DNA from: Euwallacea fornicatus
Taxonomy: Eukaryota > Arthropoda > Insecta > Coleoptera > Curculionidae
Direction: 5' to 3'
Assembly (NCBI RefSeq): GCF_040115645.1
Contig: NC_089571.1
Span: 248,001-312,000 of the forward strand
DNA: 64,000 bases
Below, piece after piece: positions 9,486 through 18,620 of this stretch. The position numbers and the translations under genes are program-made. The notes beneath the pieces are model-generated. The model saw only the letters and a list, made by a program, of their open reading frames with translations. It ran no database searches and was not told the DNA's origin. Each line of letters begins with the position of its first letter. The stretch's first letter is position 1.

Positions 9486-9888
9486 AAGGTTCCACCAGCT
9501 GCCAGAAGCTCAATCATTAATTCGTCGAATATAAGAAAATGCTTTGATAATTGCATGCCACTTTTAAATTTTAAACTCAACAGTTTCTTTTGGACAGCTA
9601 TTGCATTGTTAAACTTTTTCTTGCATAGATTGAATCTAGTTTTCCTATGATGGACGGGCTTTTGCTCCTTCTGTAACGTCACCAATTATTGTATCGCTAA
9701 GGGATTCTATGATAATTCCTTTGGCCAATCGCTTGAGCTTTTCCCATTTTCTATCGGTGTTCTCTGGGGCTACCTCGTCTATTACTTTTAATGCATCTTC
9801 TTCCGCTAGTAAGGCTCTTAACAGGAAATTTCCAAATGCTGAACCGTTCACCATCATATTGTCTACGTCGAGACTTATTACCTTCCAT
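9486..9888 (-). pseudogene. Copia gag, N-terminal part
   Basis: The likely start is ATG at 9888-9886 (MEGNKSRRRQYDGERFSIWKF), which is typical for a copia gag N-terminus. One base is missing soon after, because the continuation LLAEEDALKVIDEVAPENTD is in the next frame. A second shift leads into KKFNNAIAVQKKLLSLKF and FLIFDELMIELLAAGGTLTE. I prefer this start over the internal Met at 9857 because the upstream residues fit the gag family. Confidence 0.65.
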
Positions 9889-10329
9889 AATTACTTAAGT
9901 TTATTTCTTTTAGTATCACCAACCAAACACTAACCGGCACGGTACACAGCGTTAAAAAAATGCTATTTTATTACTTTCCTTCTTTTTTTTTCTTATGTTG
10001 GGTCCATAACCTCTTGGATAAGGAAGGAAAATGAGTAGTTAATAAAACACAGCACAGGCTGTTAATATGGTAGGTGCTGGAGCATTATTTAATTTTTGAA
10101 TTGCATGGGCAAGATCTATGCAAAAACTAACTAATGACCCCTTTCCTATATCGTGCCGTATCTGCCATTTCCCCTTTTTTTGTTTATTTTATCTAGTCCT
10201 ATATGTATATTCTTAATTTAATAATTTAACTTAATTAAATAGGCGTTTACATCATAAAATTAAACCTAATATTATTATTTATTCCTTTTTGGATATGGAC
10301 CGGTAAGATACATCAATCTAATAATGCAA
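9889..10329. other. Leader side of copia, otherwise unassigned
   Basis: AT-rich sequence upstream (minus strand) of the copia gag start. TGTTGGGTCC at about 9993 reads as a CCCAACA LTR-like end on the minus strand. I see no second LTR copy and no gene. Confidence 0.3.
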
Positions 10330-11190
10330 GACCTCAAAAGGGTGCTCTCCCACCTCCAGTGCGCGCTCTTGAAGCATTACTAGAAGCTCGTCCTTTTGCA
10401 AGACTAGATTCTACCGAAATTCCTGTTTTCGCTCCAAAATCTCAAGATGACTTCGGCATCACTCGATCAAGCCGAAAAGGCCGTCCACATGATTGTGAAG
10501 CGGTTTCTTCACTTTCCGGTCTAGATGACCAACTCGCTCCTCTACACACGTTGGAAGTGCGGCGCCTTTGGACTCTTCTGTCCGTTTGCGCGCATCCCAG
10601 ACACCCTGTTTAGGCGACTCGAGCGGTTGGTACTGAGGGGTGGTCCCCCAGTTGCAGGCTGCCTTGTCCTCTAACTATATTTCCAAGGTCCGTTCTCGTC
10701 TGCTGCACTGCATCGCACTTTACGGCCGCCGCGGCCAACAATCCACCTATTGGTCTGAGAAGCTGCAAAACACCATCAGGGGCACCCGCCTTTTTGAGCA
10801 TTCTGGACACAATGCCGCCGGCCAATGGATCCGCGACTCCCTTCCCCCACCCCTCCCAATGGACCGGCAAGTCCTACGTTTAGGCCTTCAATTCCAGACT
10901 ATCACCTCTCCAACTTTAAATGGCTTCCACAACACCAGTGTGCCAAACGGCAGTGAACTCTGTCGTGTCGATTGCGTGAGAGTCGAGATCGTCTCCCGAG
11001 GGCCTCTTCTTCAGCGTTATTCTTTCACCTACCACGAGCGAATTAGGTGGCGTGATCACGCTGTCAACGTCTTCGCTAAATCGTGCCGTTTGAAAGGCTT
11101 CGACGTCTAAGTCGAGCCTGCCATCTGTGAAACCGCAACGGAAGTAAATAACGTATTTAAAAAGTTTTCTATAAATAAAGAAGACCGCAA
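10330..11190 (+). mobile_element. R2-like LINE 3' fragment
   Basis: A GC-rich island in AT-rich surroundings. The frame from about 10447 reads SLDQAEKAVHMIVKRFLHF, a stop, MTNSLLYTRWKCGAFGL and ARIPDTLFRRLERLVLRGG. This resembles the thumb region of R2-type (restriction-like endonuclease) LINEs, where V-K-x-x-L-x-L-P is followed by a G-G-L-G block and x-I-P-x-x-x-x-R-R-L. The frame 10640-11110 ends RDHAVNVFAKSCRLKGFDV, a stop, then VEPAI, resembling the R2 block after the zinc motif (R-H-D-x-V ... G-x-x-V-x-x-E-P). The catalytic RT core and the zinc cysteines are not visible. The family call is moderate; a related site-specific clade is possible. Confidence 0.5.
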
Positions 11191-12379
11191 TCCAGTTTAA
11201 TTATAATTCTGAGATTATTCTACTTTGGGCTCAATGAAATTATATTTTTTATGGTCAATTCTGTATTACTTAAAATTCAGGTGTATCGAAAATTATTGAC
11301 AGCAATCTAGTTTACTAGTACATTTTGAGCAGACTTTGCTGATTCCTGTTACAATTATATGCAATTGAGATATTGTTTCACTCAAAATGAATTTATATTT
11401 ATATAAATGTGAAATTTTAAAGAGAATAGAATTGAACGACGTTGTGAAATTAAAAACCTTCGTTTAGGATCTACCGATCCACAAGAATAAAGTCTTTGTG
11501 ATTCTTCTCTATATACACTCAATCAAACTTACATGAAATCAGTAGTTAAACAAGGGGGTTACCAAGTCAAATGGTGAGTTTTCGCATAGTCGATTTAAGG
11601 TGAATTAATGTTATTTCCTCGTTCCATAATGGAAGTGTCAGTATTGTGGGGCGAGCGTAAGTCGTAACGTGAAATATCGTTGTATTGCGAAACCTATTTT
11701 TTGTCATTACGTAAAGATTAGCATGTAGTCTTAAGGGAGGAAGCTTGTCGTTAAGTTAAGGATGGCGTTAAGTGTATATCTGTCTCATATTGTGAATAGG
11801 TGGATCAGGATCCAACTTGTTTTTTGCGTGTCAGTACCCAATTGAGACAGATCCGTACTTAACCTTTTGATGTAGAAAGTGGGCGAGTTTGTTGTGCACG
11901 TGTGCAGAGATGGTGGGGTTGGAAAGTGTGGGGAAGGGAGGCAGGGGCTAGTAAAGAGAGTGTACTTACGTGTCGTCGTTTAGGCAGGTCAATGTTTTGG
12001 AGGGAAGTGGATCACTGAGGGGAGACAGGAGCGTACTTGTTTAGGTAAGTAAAAGAAAAAACGTTCTCCTAATAGTTTTATTCCTTAGCACATTATAATA
12101 CTAACATAAGTGTACAATACCATAAACTAATATTAGGCATTTTTGCAATAAAAATATATTATGTAGTTAGTACGATTGTACGACCTAATTTTGGGTGCAT
12201 GAGCTGAGACTAAAATGCCCGTAAGGTAATGTATCAAAGCAGCTCGATAAAAGTTATCGTTTATCATCATAAAGATTAAAGTAATTTTATTTTGTTCAAC
12301 ACTATAAACTTCATGATTATAGGAACGAATAGATTGTTGGACTACCAAAGTGATTTTATAAGTTTTTAAACAGTCTATA
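11191..12379. other. No gene seen
   Basis: AT-rich with a few short frames and nothing recognisable. It ends at a transposon-like terminus: TATACAGGGTGTTTCC, with the C of CAGGG at 12380, preceded by TA as in mariner-type ends. No partner end was found to the left. Confidence 0.4.
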
Positions 12380-12469
12380 CAGGGTGTTTCCTAAGTACGA
12401 TACATAACTTCGGGAACGTATTTTACAGCTAAAATAAAGTTATTTTGTTATATAAACTATATCCCAAAA

Positions 12470-13458
12470 ATGCTTCGTTGCGGCCGATGAAAGGCAGCAG
12501 ACCCCGGCCTTCAAGGGGAACGCCCAGCCAGCCAGTGGCATCGTTGACCCCGAGGACGGAGAGACAGGAGGAGTCCTCTCCAGCGGCCAGGTTCCTGAAG
12601 ACGCTAGACGGGGATCGACAGGAATAAATAGAGGACGCGAGTGAGTTAAGTAAATGACTGAGGCAGTGAAAAAGTATGTGATCAGAACACGAAGACTAAA
12701 CAGTTCGGATCCGGTATGAGGAGTGCCTACGGCCGAGTTTTGGGAAAGTTTATAGATGCGACCAAACTCGTCCCCATCAACATTAAGGATGAGTGGTCGT
12801 TCGGCAACCAGAACGGCAAGTCACTCATCAATGTAACCATGGTGGATAAGTTTGTGCTGGTATGGGTGAGAGATTGGAGAGTGAAGGTGAATATGAAAAA
12901 CAAGAGTATTTATAGATACGTCACCTAGCGGATAGCGTGAGAAACGGGGTATCTGGGGATGCTGTGAATGAAAAGGTGAGAAGGGGCCAATGGATCCTGA
13001 ACGAGAAACATAATGGAAAGAATAAGTCAGTACGTAGGGGTACAAGAGGGTCTGAGCATTGCCGAAACTACGGAGAAAATAACTCGGGAGATAAATGCCA
13101 TCTGCGACGAATGCTTGAGAAAGCGAGATAGTGAGAATGGGAGAAAGAAGAGAGCGGCATAATGGTGAAATGATGAGATTGCAGAGAGAAGAAGTGCATG
13201 TACTAGAGCGAGAAGACGATGGACGAGGGAGAGAGTAAGGGAAAACGAAAGGGAAACAAGAGAAGAAGGGTAGTAAAGGAAGTGCATAAGGCCCTCAAGA
13301 TGTTCATTTAAAAAGCTAAGAGGGAGACATGGAGCAAGATGTGTGGGGAGCTGGAAACAGACGGCCAGGATCTCGCTTACAAGATTGTGACCAGGAAGCT
13401 TGGTCCACCGAGCAGTCCTCTGCCTGTGGCAGAAATGCACAAGCAGGTGGATAGGCTG
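12470..13458 (+). mobile_element. R1-like LINE copy 3, 5' portion
   Basis: Contains an ORF1-like arginine/proline-rich scrap (about 12480-12625). An endonuclease C-terminal scrap follows at 12716-12910 (AYGRVLGKFIDATKLVPINI, DEWSFGNQNGKSLINVTM), parallel to copy 4 (AYSRFLDEFLETEDFSPLNI). The pre-RT region (about 13310-13458) has ETWSKMCGELE, DLAYKIVTRKLG and HKQVDRL. The sequence stops mid-codon-run at 13458, where the BEL element begins, and resumes at 20522. Confidence 0.7.
13454..13458. repeat. 5-bp target duplication of BEL insertion (left; partner 20522-20526)
   Basis: GGCTG precedes the terminal TGTTTAGG at 13459 and follows the terminal CCTAAACA... end at 20521. Removing the element and one GGCTG gives codons for QVDRLFPEKTRV, which match the family (QVEELFSTKER in copy 1). 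This confirms the exact insertion site. Confidence 0.9.
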
Positions 13459-14394
13459 TGTTTAGGCCAGGGGCTTTTAGTCACTGCCTAACAGTAACGA
13501 CTGCCTCACAAGGCACCCGAAGAGGTATCTCCTATTTTGCTGGTGTGAGTTATTAATTCGAAGGACCAGACGCTGATGCGTCAATTGATTGTAAACGGGG
13601 TTCAAGGGTTTAGGGAATACAAACTCCGTAGCACAAATTAAGTAATTTACTTTTACTAGATATCACTTTAACTTACACTACAATTTACAACTTTATATAC
13701 ACTTTTTATACATATTTTTACAGAGTCGGTATTGGGTCGCCCGAGATCTGAGAATGATACGTATAAAGGTTGAAGGGTGTCTTGTAAAAGAATTATGGAG
13801 TAGAGATTAAGGTAAAGTAGTGTGAGAGGTTTGATGGTATTCCGCTTCAAGGATCGAGCAGTGTCCAAGAAACGGGAGAGAGAGAGAGAGAGAGATTTCG
13901 CGAGCACTGGTTTAGAGTTAAGTCATGTGAGAGAGATTTAGAGGGAGTCCGCGTTCAAGGATCGAGAGTGTCCATAAACGGGAAGAAGCTTTCGCGAGTG
14001 TTGTCTTTGAGAGAATGCAGTTTTGGGAGTCCTAAATTATTTGCGTCCCAGGGATGGTGGGGCTGGAGGGAGATTACCACGAAAAGATCTTAACCAATCC
14101 CAACTGACACCGCCCCCTAGTTCTGTGGAAAGTTTTTTCCTAGGAATCTTCACGGTCAAAACCCAGATGTGGCTCTCTGGTTTCCTTGACAGATTTATCT
14201 GGTGCCCCCCATAAATCGGGACAACGATAATTCAAGGAACCAGTGCCATCACGGTGGCCTGGTTTAAACACGTGAGGGTAAGTGCTGCATCGCGGGGTGC
14301 AATGCAGCAGATGTTTTAGGGATTGTTCCAACGTCTTTAGGGCCTAATTGGTACCCAGCGATAACGCTGATTTATGTTGGGTTTTTTCCCAACA
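13459..14394 (-). repeat. BEL 3' LTR (about 936 bp)
   Basis: On the minus strand the LTR starts TGTTGGGAAAAAACCCAACA at 14394, right after a G-run polypurine tract, and ends CCCCTGGCCTAAACA at 13459, next to the target duplication. The TG...CA termini are correct. Inside, a roughly 100-bp unit is tandemly duplicated (about 13820-13918 and 13922-14013; shared CTCGATCCTTGAA on the minus strand), with a (GA)n run near 13876-13894. A second full LTR is absent, so the left/right LTR comparison that would normally prove the boundary is impossible; the call rests on the termini, the PPT and the TSD. Confidence 0.7.
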
Positions 14395-14410
14395 TACTGC
14401 CCCCCGGCGT
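14395..14410 (-). promoter_or_regulatory. BEL polypurine tract
   Basis: Minus-strand CGCCGGGGGGCAGTA lies directly before the LTR start TGTTGGG. A purine-rich run at this place primes plus-strand synthesis in LTR retrotransposons. It is short and interrupted, so the exact primer cannot be defined. Confidence 0.55.
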
Positions 14411-14663
14411 TGGAGCTTTCAGCGGAAACGGAATAATACTGGTGATAGAATGCGAGTAATGTGAAAATACAATCCCTTTAGACTAGGTGACGCAGGGAAA
14501 TCATGAGCATTGGTTCAATGGCCGCGGGGGGAAAGACTATTGGAGACTAAAGAGGGATGAAGAAACAACAAGGAGTATATACAAAAGGGGGTGATTAAAC
14601 TAACCTATGAATATGAGAACTAAGAGAAAGAAGAGCAGATATTATGCTACTGCACCAAAGTAG

Positions 14664-17600
14664 TTAATGTTCATTCGAAACAAGGTCAGGGGGGTCAGGG
14701 TTTTGATCAGGCAAAAGGGAAATTTTTGTAATTGGCCTAGTCATTTCTGTCCTTTGGGTCTTGAGTTTTACCACTCGAACGACTCCATCAGGACCGGGCA
14801 TGGCTTCGGTAATTCTTGCTAGAGGCCATTTTAAGGGGGGAAGACCATCTTCCTTGACAAGAACCAGATCACCCACTTTCACGTTTCTGGACGGCTTGGC
14901 CCACTTAGGACGGTTTTGAAGTCGGTTTAGATAATCCATGGACCAACGCTTCCAGAACGTTTGCTGGATTTGGGCATGTTTTTGCCATCGAGATAGTCGA
15001 TGTTCCTTTATATGGGCAACATCTTTATCGGGGTACGATTTGAGGGAGGCGCCGATTAAAAAATGTCCGGGTGTTAGGGCTGTGTAATCAGAGGGATCAG
15101 CGGACATGGGGCAGAGTGGCCTAGAATTCAGTATGGCCTCTATTTGGCACAATACTGTGGAGAATTCTTCAAACGTAAGGTGTGCGTTGCCCACCAGTCG
15201 TTTGAGGTAATATTTGGCGCTCTTGATGGCCGATTCCCACAATCCTCCCCAATGAGGAGAACGTGGAGGAATGAATTTCCATCGGATTTCATTCAGGGAC
15301 ATTTCGTCTTGAAGTGCGGCATGAATTTTGTCTTTCTTGCAAGCCTGATACAAGGCCTTCAGCTCATTGCAAGATCCCGCAAAATTTGTGCCATTATCAC
15401 TAAAAATGACGGAGGGATTTCCCCGTCGAGAAATAAAGCGTTTAAGAGTCATAATGAAGTGTTCCGTGGAAAGGCCCGATACTAATTCGATATGCACAGC
15501 TTTTGTAACCATGCACACGAACACCGCAATATACGCCTTGGTCATGGGGGCTTTCCGCAGGTTGGACGTTTTTAGCAGGAATGGGCCGCCAAAGTCTACC
15601 CCCACATTTTGGAAGGGTCTCGAGATTGTTACCCGTTCCTTCGGGAAACTGGCCATTATTTGCTCACAGGTTCGAGCGTTGAACCTATGGCAAACGACGC
15701 ATTTCCTGATGATGCACTTTATTTCGCGTAGTCCGTTGAGTGGCCAGAATCGGTTTCTAATATTGCTCAACACACAGTGAGCGCCCGCATGCCCTAACCG
15801 AATGTGCTCATGAGTGAGTATGAGGGCAACTAGGCGATCTTGAGATGGGAGGAGAAGAGGGTGTTGCTGATCGTAGGGGATGCTTGCATTAGCTAGCCTT
15901 CCGCCTACTCTGAGAAGACCTTGAGGATCCGCAAAGGGGGTCAAGGCCTTGAGACTTTTATTCGTTAGGGATCTATGTATTTTGAGTTCCAGAATTTCTT
16001 TCTGAAATCTCCGATTTTGGATCATCGATATGATGAGATTCTCAGCGCTTCTTAACTCGTCAACGGATATCACGGATGTTAGTTTTTGTGATTTGCGAGG
16101 ACGGGCGTTGTTGATGAAGCGTAACACATATGCCATGGATCTTTTGAGACGGGAATACGTCGAGTGTCTTGCGAATTTGTCGTACCAGAATTGAGCTGGT
16201 CCGCCAACTTCGCTGTTAACTAACAGGCTTGTCTTCCTTTCTTCAGGAAGGTTTAATGGGGGGAGTGGCAAACTAATAGAGTCCAGACGCATCTTGGCTT
16301 TGAATAGGAATTTAGGGCCGTTGTACCAGAGTCCACACTTGATGACCTCGTCTGAAAAACGGCCTCGGGACAACAGATCCGCTGGATTGTCAGCTGATTT
16401 AACATGTCTCCAGGTGGCATTACGCGACTTGTCCTGAATTTGGGAGACGCGATTAGCCACGAAGACTGTCCATCGGCTGGCATGACTACAGCACCAACTA
16501 AGCGCGATTTGAGAGTCTGACCATAAATTTAGGGAATCGAAGGATACCTTATTTTCAAGGATTCTCGTGAGATTGTGTGCCAATTTTGCTAGGAGCAGCA
16601 TGGCACAGAGCTCTAGCCTGGGAAGGGATACGGTCTTCATGGGAGCTACTTTTGACTTTGCCGATAAGAGATTGGACGAGACGCTACCATCCACGTATTC
16701 TCGACGGATGTACACGCAAGCGCCATATGCTTTCAAACTTGCATCCGCGAACCCGTGCAATTCTGTTTTGCGCGCAATTTTTTGAAAATAGATACAGCGA
16801 GGAATTTTTACATTTTTTACACGTGACAGACTTTCGGAAAAGTCCGCCCATTGCGATAGAGCTTCACTATCCGAGATTTCCGTATCCCAATCCATACCCT
16901 TTGACCAGAGCGTTTGCATAAGGATTTTCCCCTTGACAATCACGGGATTGACAAGGCCTAGAGGATCATAACATTGCGCTATGCAAGAGAGGACCTTCCT
17001 TTTGATCAGTGAGGTTTCAATTTGTTGTAATGGGGAAGTGAAATAGAATGTGTCATCTGTTGACGACCAATTGAGGCCTAAAACTTTGGTTGGTGACTCA
17101 TCCAAATTTAGCTCAACGGTCGCGTTTTCATGGGAAGAATTCTGCAAAGGGAGCCTTTTGAGGAGTTGTGGCGAATTGGATAGCCACTTGTGCAAGCGGA
17201 ATCCCGATTCATTCAAACAGGCATTCAATTGGGAATACAGAGTGAGGATGTCGCTTTCACTATCACCTCCACTCAGGATGTCATCAACGTAACACTGGTT
17301 ACGAAGGCTGTCTGCAGCTGCAGGGTATTTTGTTATGTTGCTACGGCTGATTTCAGACAGAACACGAGTGGCTACATATGGCGCAAAATTTGTGCCGTAT
17401 GTAACGGTTGACAATTCTATGCATTTGAGAGGGTCGTTTGGTCTATCCCGCCATAGGATGTTCTGTAGAAAGCATTGCTGGGGATTTATTCTAATTTGCC
17501 TGTACATTTTTTCTATGTCGCAGGTCAAAACGAATTTAAATAATCTAAATCTGCATAGAATGTCATATAGATCTGGCTGTACTTGGAATCCCTTGAGACA

Positions 17601-18620
17601 AACGTCATTGAGCGAATGGTGTGTAGAGGTCTTTGCGGAGGCGTCAAATACCACGCGAAGCTTGGTGGTAGTGCTTGAGTCGCGAATCACGCACAGATGC
17701 GGGATGAAATATTTGTTTTCCCCCCTTTCATTGATATTCTTCAACGGGACATATCGAGCATGACCAAGGGAGACATAGTCATCGATAAATCGCTTGTATT
17801 CAGAGAATAGTGCTGGGTTTGTCTGAAAGCGCTTTTCTAGGGAAATGAATCTATTTCTGGCTACACAGAATGAGTCACCTAACTTTTTGTGCTCCGTGGG
17901 GGATTTAAGCGGAATATCCACTTGAAACGCACCATCGTGCAGAACTTTCGTTGTAGTTTTGAATATTTGTTCTGCCAAGGCGCTTTCAGCTGAGAGGGGG
18001 GGTTCGGAGGGTATCTCTTCCATAGTCCAGAATTTAGATAATAGAGTGTCGAGATATTCATCCCGGGATTGGTTTCCACTTTTGTCAACGACGCAGTGGT
18101 GGGTGTTGACTGAAAGCAGTCCTACTGAAGACGACGAGCAACGCAAGGGAATTACACCCGCAACTACCCAACCTAATTGGGTGTTGATGTATGCGGGATT
18201 GTTTCGTGATTGAGGGGCTATGAATCCGGGAGAGTGTAGCTGATAGTAAACATCTGCACCTAGCAGCAGATCGATGTCAGCGGGAATGAAGAACTCTGGG
18301 TCAGCTAGCTGGGAACAAATTTCATGGGGAATGTTTAATCTAGACGGGTCTATGCCAATTTGAGGGAGTGGCGTGGTTATAGTCTCCAAGACTGAGCAAT
18401 TGATGGTTAAGTGAGTTTTTCGATGAACCTTTGAGTGGACAACGATATTCACTGATTTATCTGAGACCGTGACATTTTGAGAAATACCTGTTATGCTGAG
18501 GGTTTTGGAGCTGAGTTTGCATCCTAGGAGGTTGACAAGTTTGCGAGTTACAAATGAATGCTGCGATCCATTATCGAGCAGAGCTCTTGCCGATATGGGA
18601 GTGCCCCTAGAGCTGTACAA
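14664..18620 (-). CDS. pol: BEL/Pao Pol polyprotein (PR-RT-RH-IN)
   Basis: An uninterrupted 1,318-codon frame. An aspartic-protease-like domain starts with ARALLDNGSQHSF (Asp at about 16). RT: LRVVFDASAK (about 321-330), CDIEKMYRQI (Asp 368) and the active site CYVDDILSGGD (YVDD about 444-447). RNase H: HGFADASLKAYG (D626), E670, SDSQ (D702) and NPADLLSRG. Integrase: zinc motif H939/H944...C974/C977, then D1009 (GVDFGGPF), D1075 (FSDNGTNF) and E1129 (GGLWES), followed by a DUF5641-like tail. All catalytic residues are present. Codon one is set by a stop (TAA) just upstream, which cuts off the first protease strand (NSVVLLNTAVV, stop, LYSSRGTPIS). The product would be made as a Gag-Pol fusion in an intact element; here a -1 shift from gag would be needed and the upstream stop avoided. 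Confidence 0.93.
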   Translation of the reverse strand: MYSSRGTPISARALLDNGSQHSFVTRKLVNLLGCKLSSKTLSITGISQNVTVSDKSVNIVVHSKVHRKTHLTINCSVLETITTPLPQIGIDPSRLNIPHEICSQLADPEFFIPADIDLLLGADVYYQLHSPGFIAPQSRNNPAYINTQLGWVVAGVIPLRCSSSSVGLLSVNTHHCVVDKSGNQSRDEYLDTLLSKFWTMEEIPSEPPLSAESALAEQIFKTTTKVLHDGAFQVDIPLKSPTEHKKLGDSFCVARNRFISLEKRFQTNPALFSEYKRFIDDYVSLGHARYVPLKNINERGENKYFIPHLCVIRDSSTTTKLRVVFDASAKTSTHHSLNDVCLKGFQVQPDLYDILCRFRLFKFVLTCDIEKMYRQIRINPQQCFLQNILWRDRPNDPLKCIELSTVTYGTNFAPYVATRVLSEISRSNITKYPAAADSLRNQCYVDDILSGGDSESDILTLYSQLNACLNESGFRLHKWLSNSPQLLKRLPLQNSSHENATVELNLDESPTKVLGLNWSSTDDTFYFTSPLQQIETSLIKRKVLSCIAQCYDPLGLVNPVIVKGKILMQTLWSKGMDWDTEISDSEALSQWADFSESLSRVKNVKIPRCIYFQKIARKTELHGFADASLKAYGACVYIRREYVDGSVSSNLLSAKSKVAPMKTVSLPRLELCAMLLLAKLAHNLTRILENKVSFDSLNLWSDSQIALSWCCSHASRWTVFVANRVSQIQDKSRNATWRHVKSADNPADLLSRGRFSDEVIKCGLWYNGPKFLFKAKMRLDSISLPLPPLNLPEERKTSLLVNSEVGGPAQFWYDKFARHSTYSRLKRSMAYVLRFINNARPRKSQKLTSVISVDELRSAENLIISMIQNRRFQKEILELKIHRSLTNKSLKALTPFADPQGLLRVGGRLANASIPYDQQHPLLLPSQDRLVALILTHEHIRLGHAGAHCVLSNIRNRFWPLNGLREIKCIIRKCVVCHRFNARTCEQIMASFPKERVTISRPFQNVGVDFGGPFLLKTSNLRKAPMTKAYIAVFVCMVTKAVHIELVSGLSTEHFIMTLKRFISRRGNPSVIFSDNGTNFAGSCNELKALYQACKKDKIHAALQDEMSLNEIRWKFIPPRSPHWGGLWESAIKSAKYYLKRLVGNAHLTFEEFSTVLCQIEAILNSRPLCPMSADPSDYTALTPGHFLIGASLKSYPDKDVAHIKEHRLSRWQKHAQIQQTFWKRWSMDYLNRLQNRPKWAKPSRNVKVGDLVLVKEDGLPPLKWPLARITEAMPGPDGVVRVVKLKTQRTEMTRPITKISLLPDQNPDPPDLVSNEH

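Larger units (their letters stand above)
6010..9888 (-). mobile_element. Copia-type LTR retrotransposon, truncated and interrupted
   Basis: Reading on the minus strand from 9888 leftwards one meets, in copia order: gag (9888-9486, then 8056-7772), a CCHC knuckle (about 7765-7722), the aspartic protease (about 7560-7498), the GAG-pre-integrase motif (about 6560) and the integrase core (6479-6010). Reverse transcriptase and the 3' LTR are absent: the element is cut at about 6005, where LINE copy 1 ends. It is interrupted by LINE copy 2 (8064-9471) and by an unidentified segment (about 6690-7245). A CCCAACA on the minus strand ending near 9994 could be the end of the 5' LTR, but no matching LTR was found. 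Confidence 0.75.

Noticed and set aside
15144..18213. Many plus-strand frames of 60-142 codons opposite the BEL pol gene
   Set aside because: They are antisense shadows of the intact pol frame and show no family motif.
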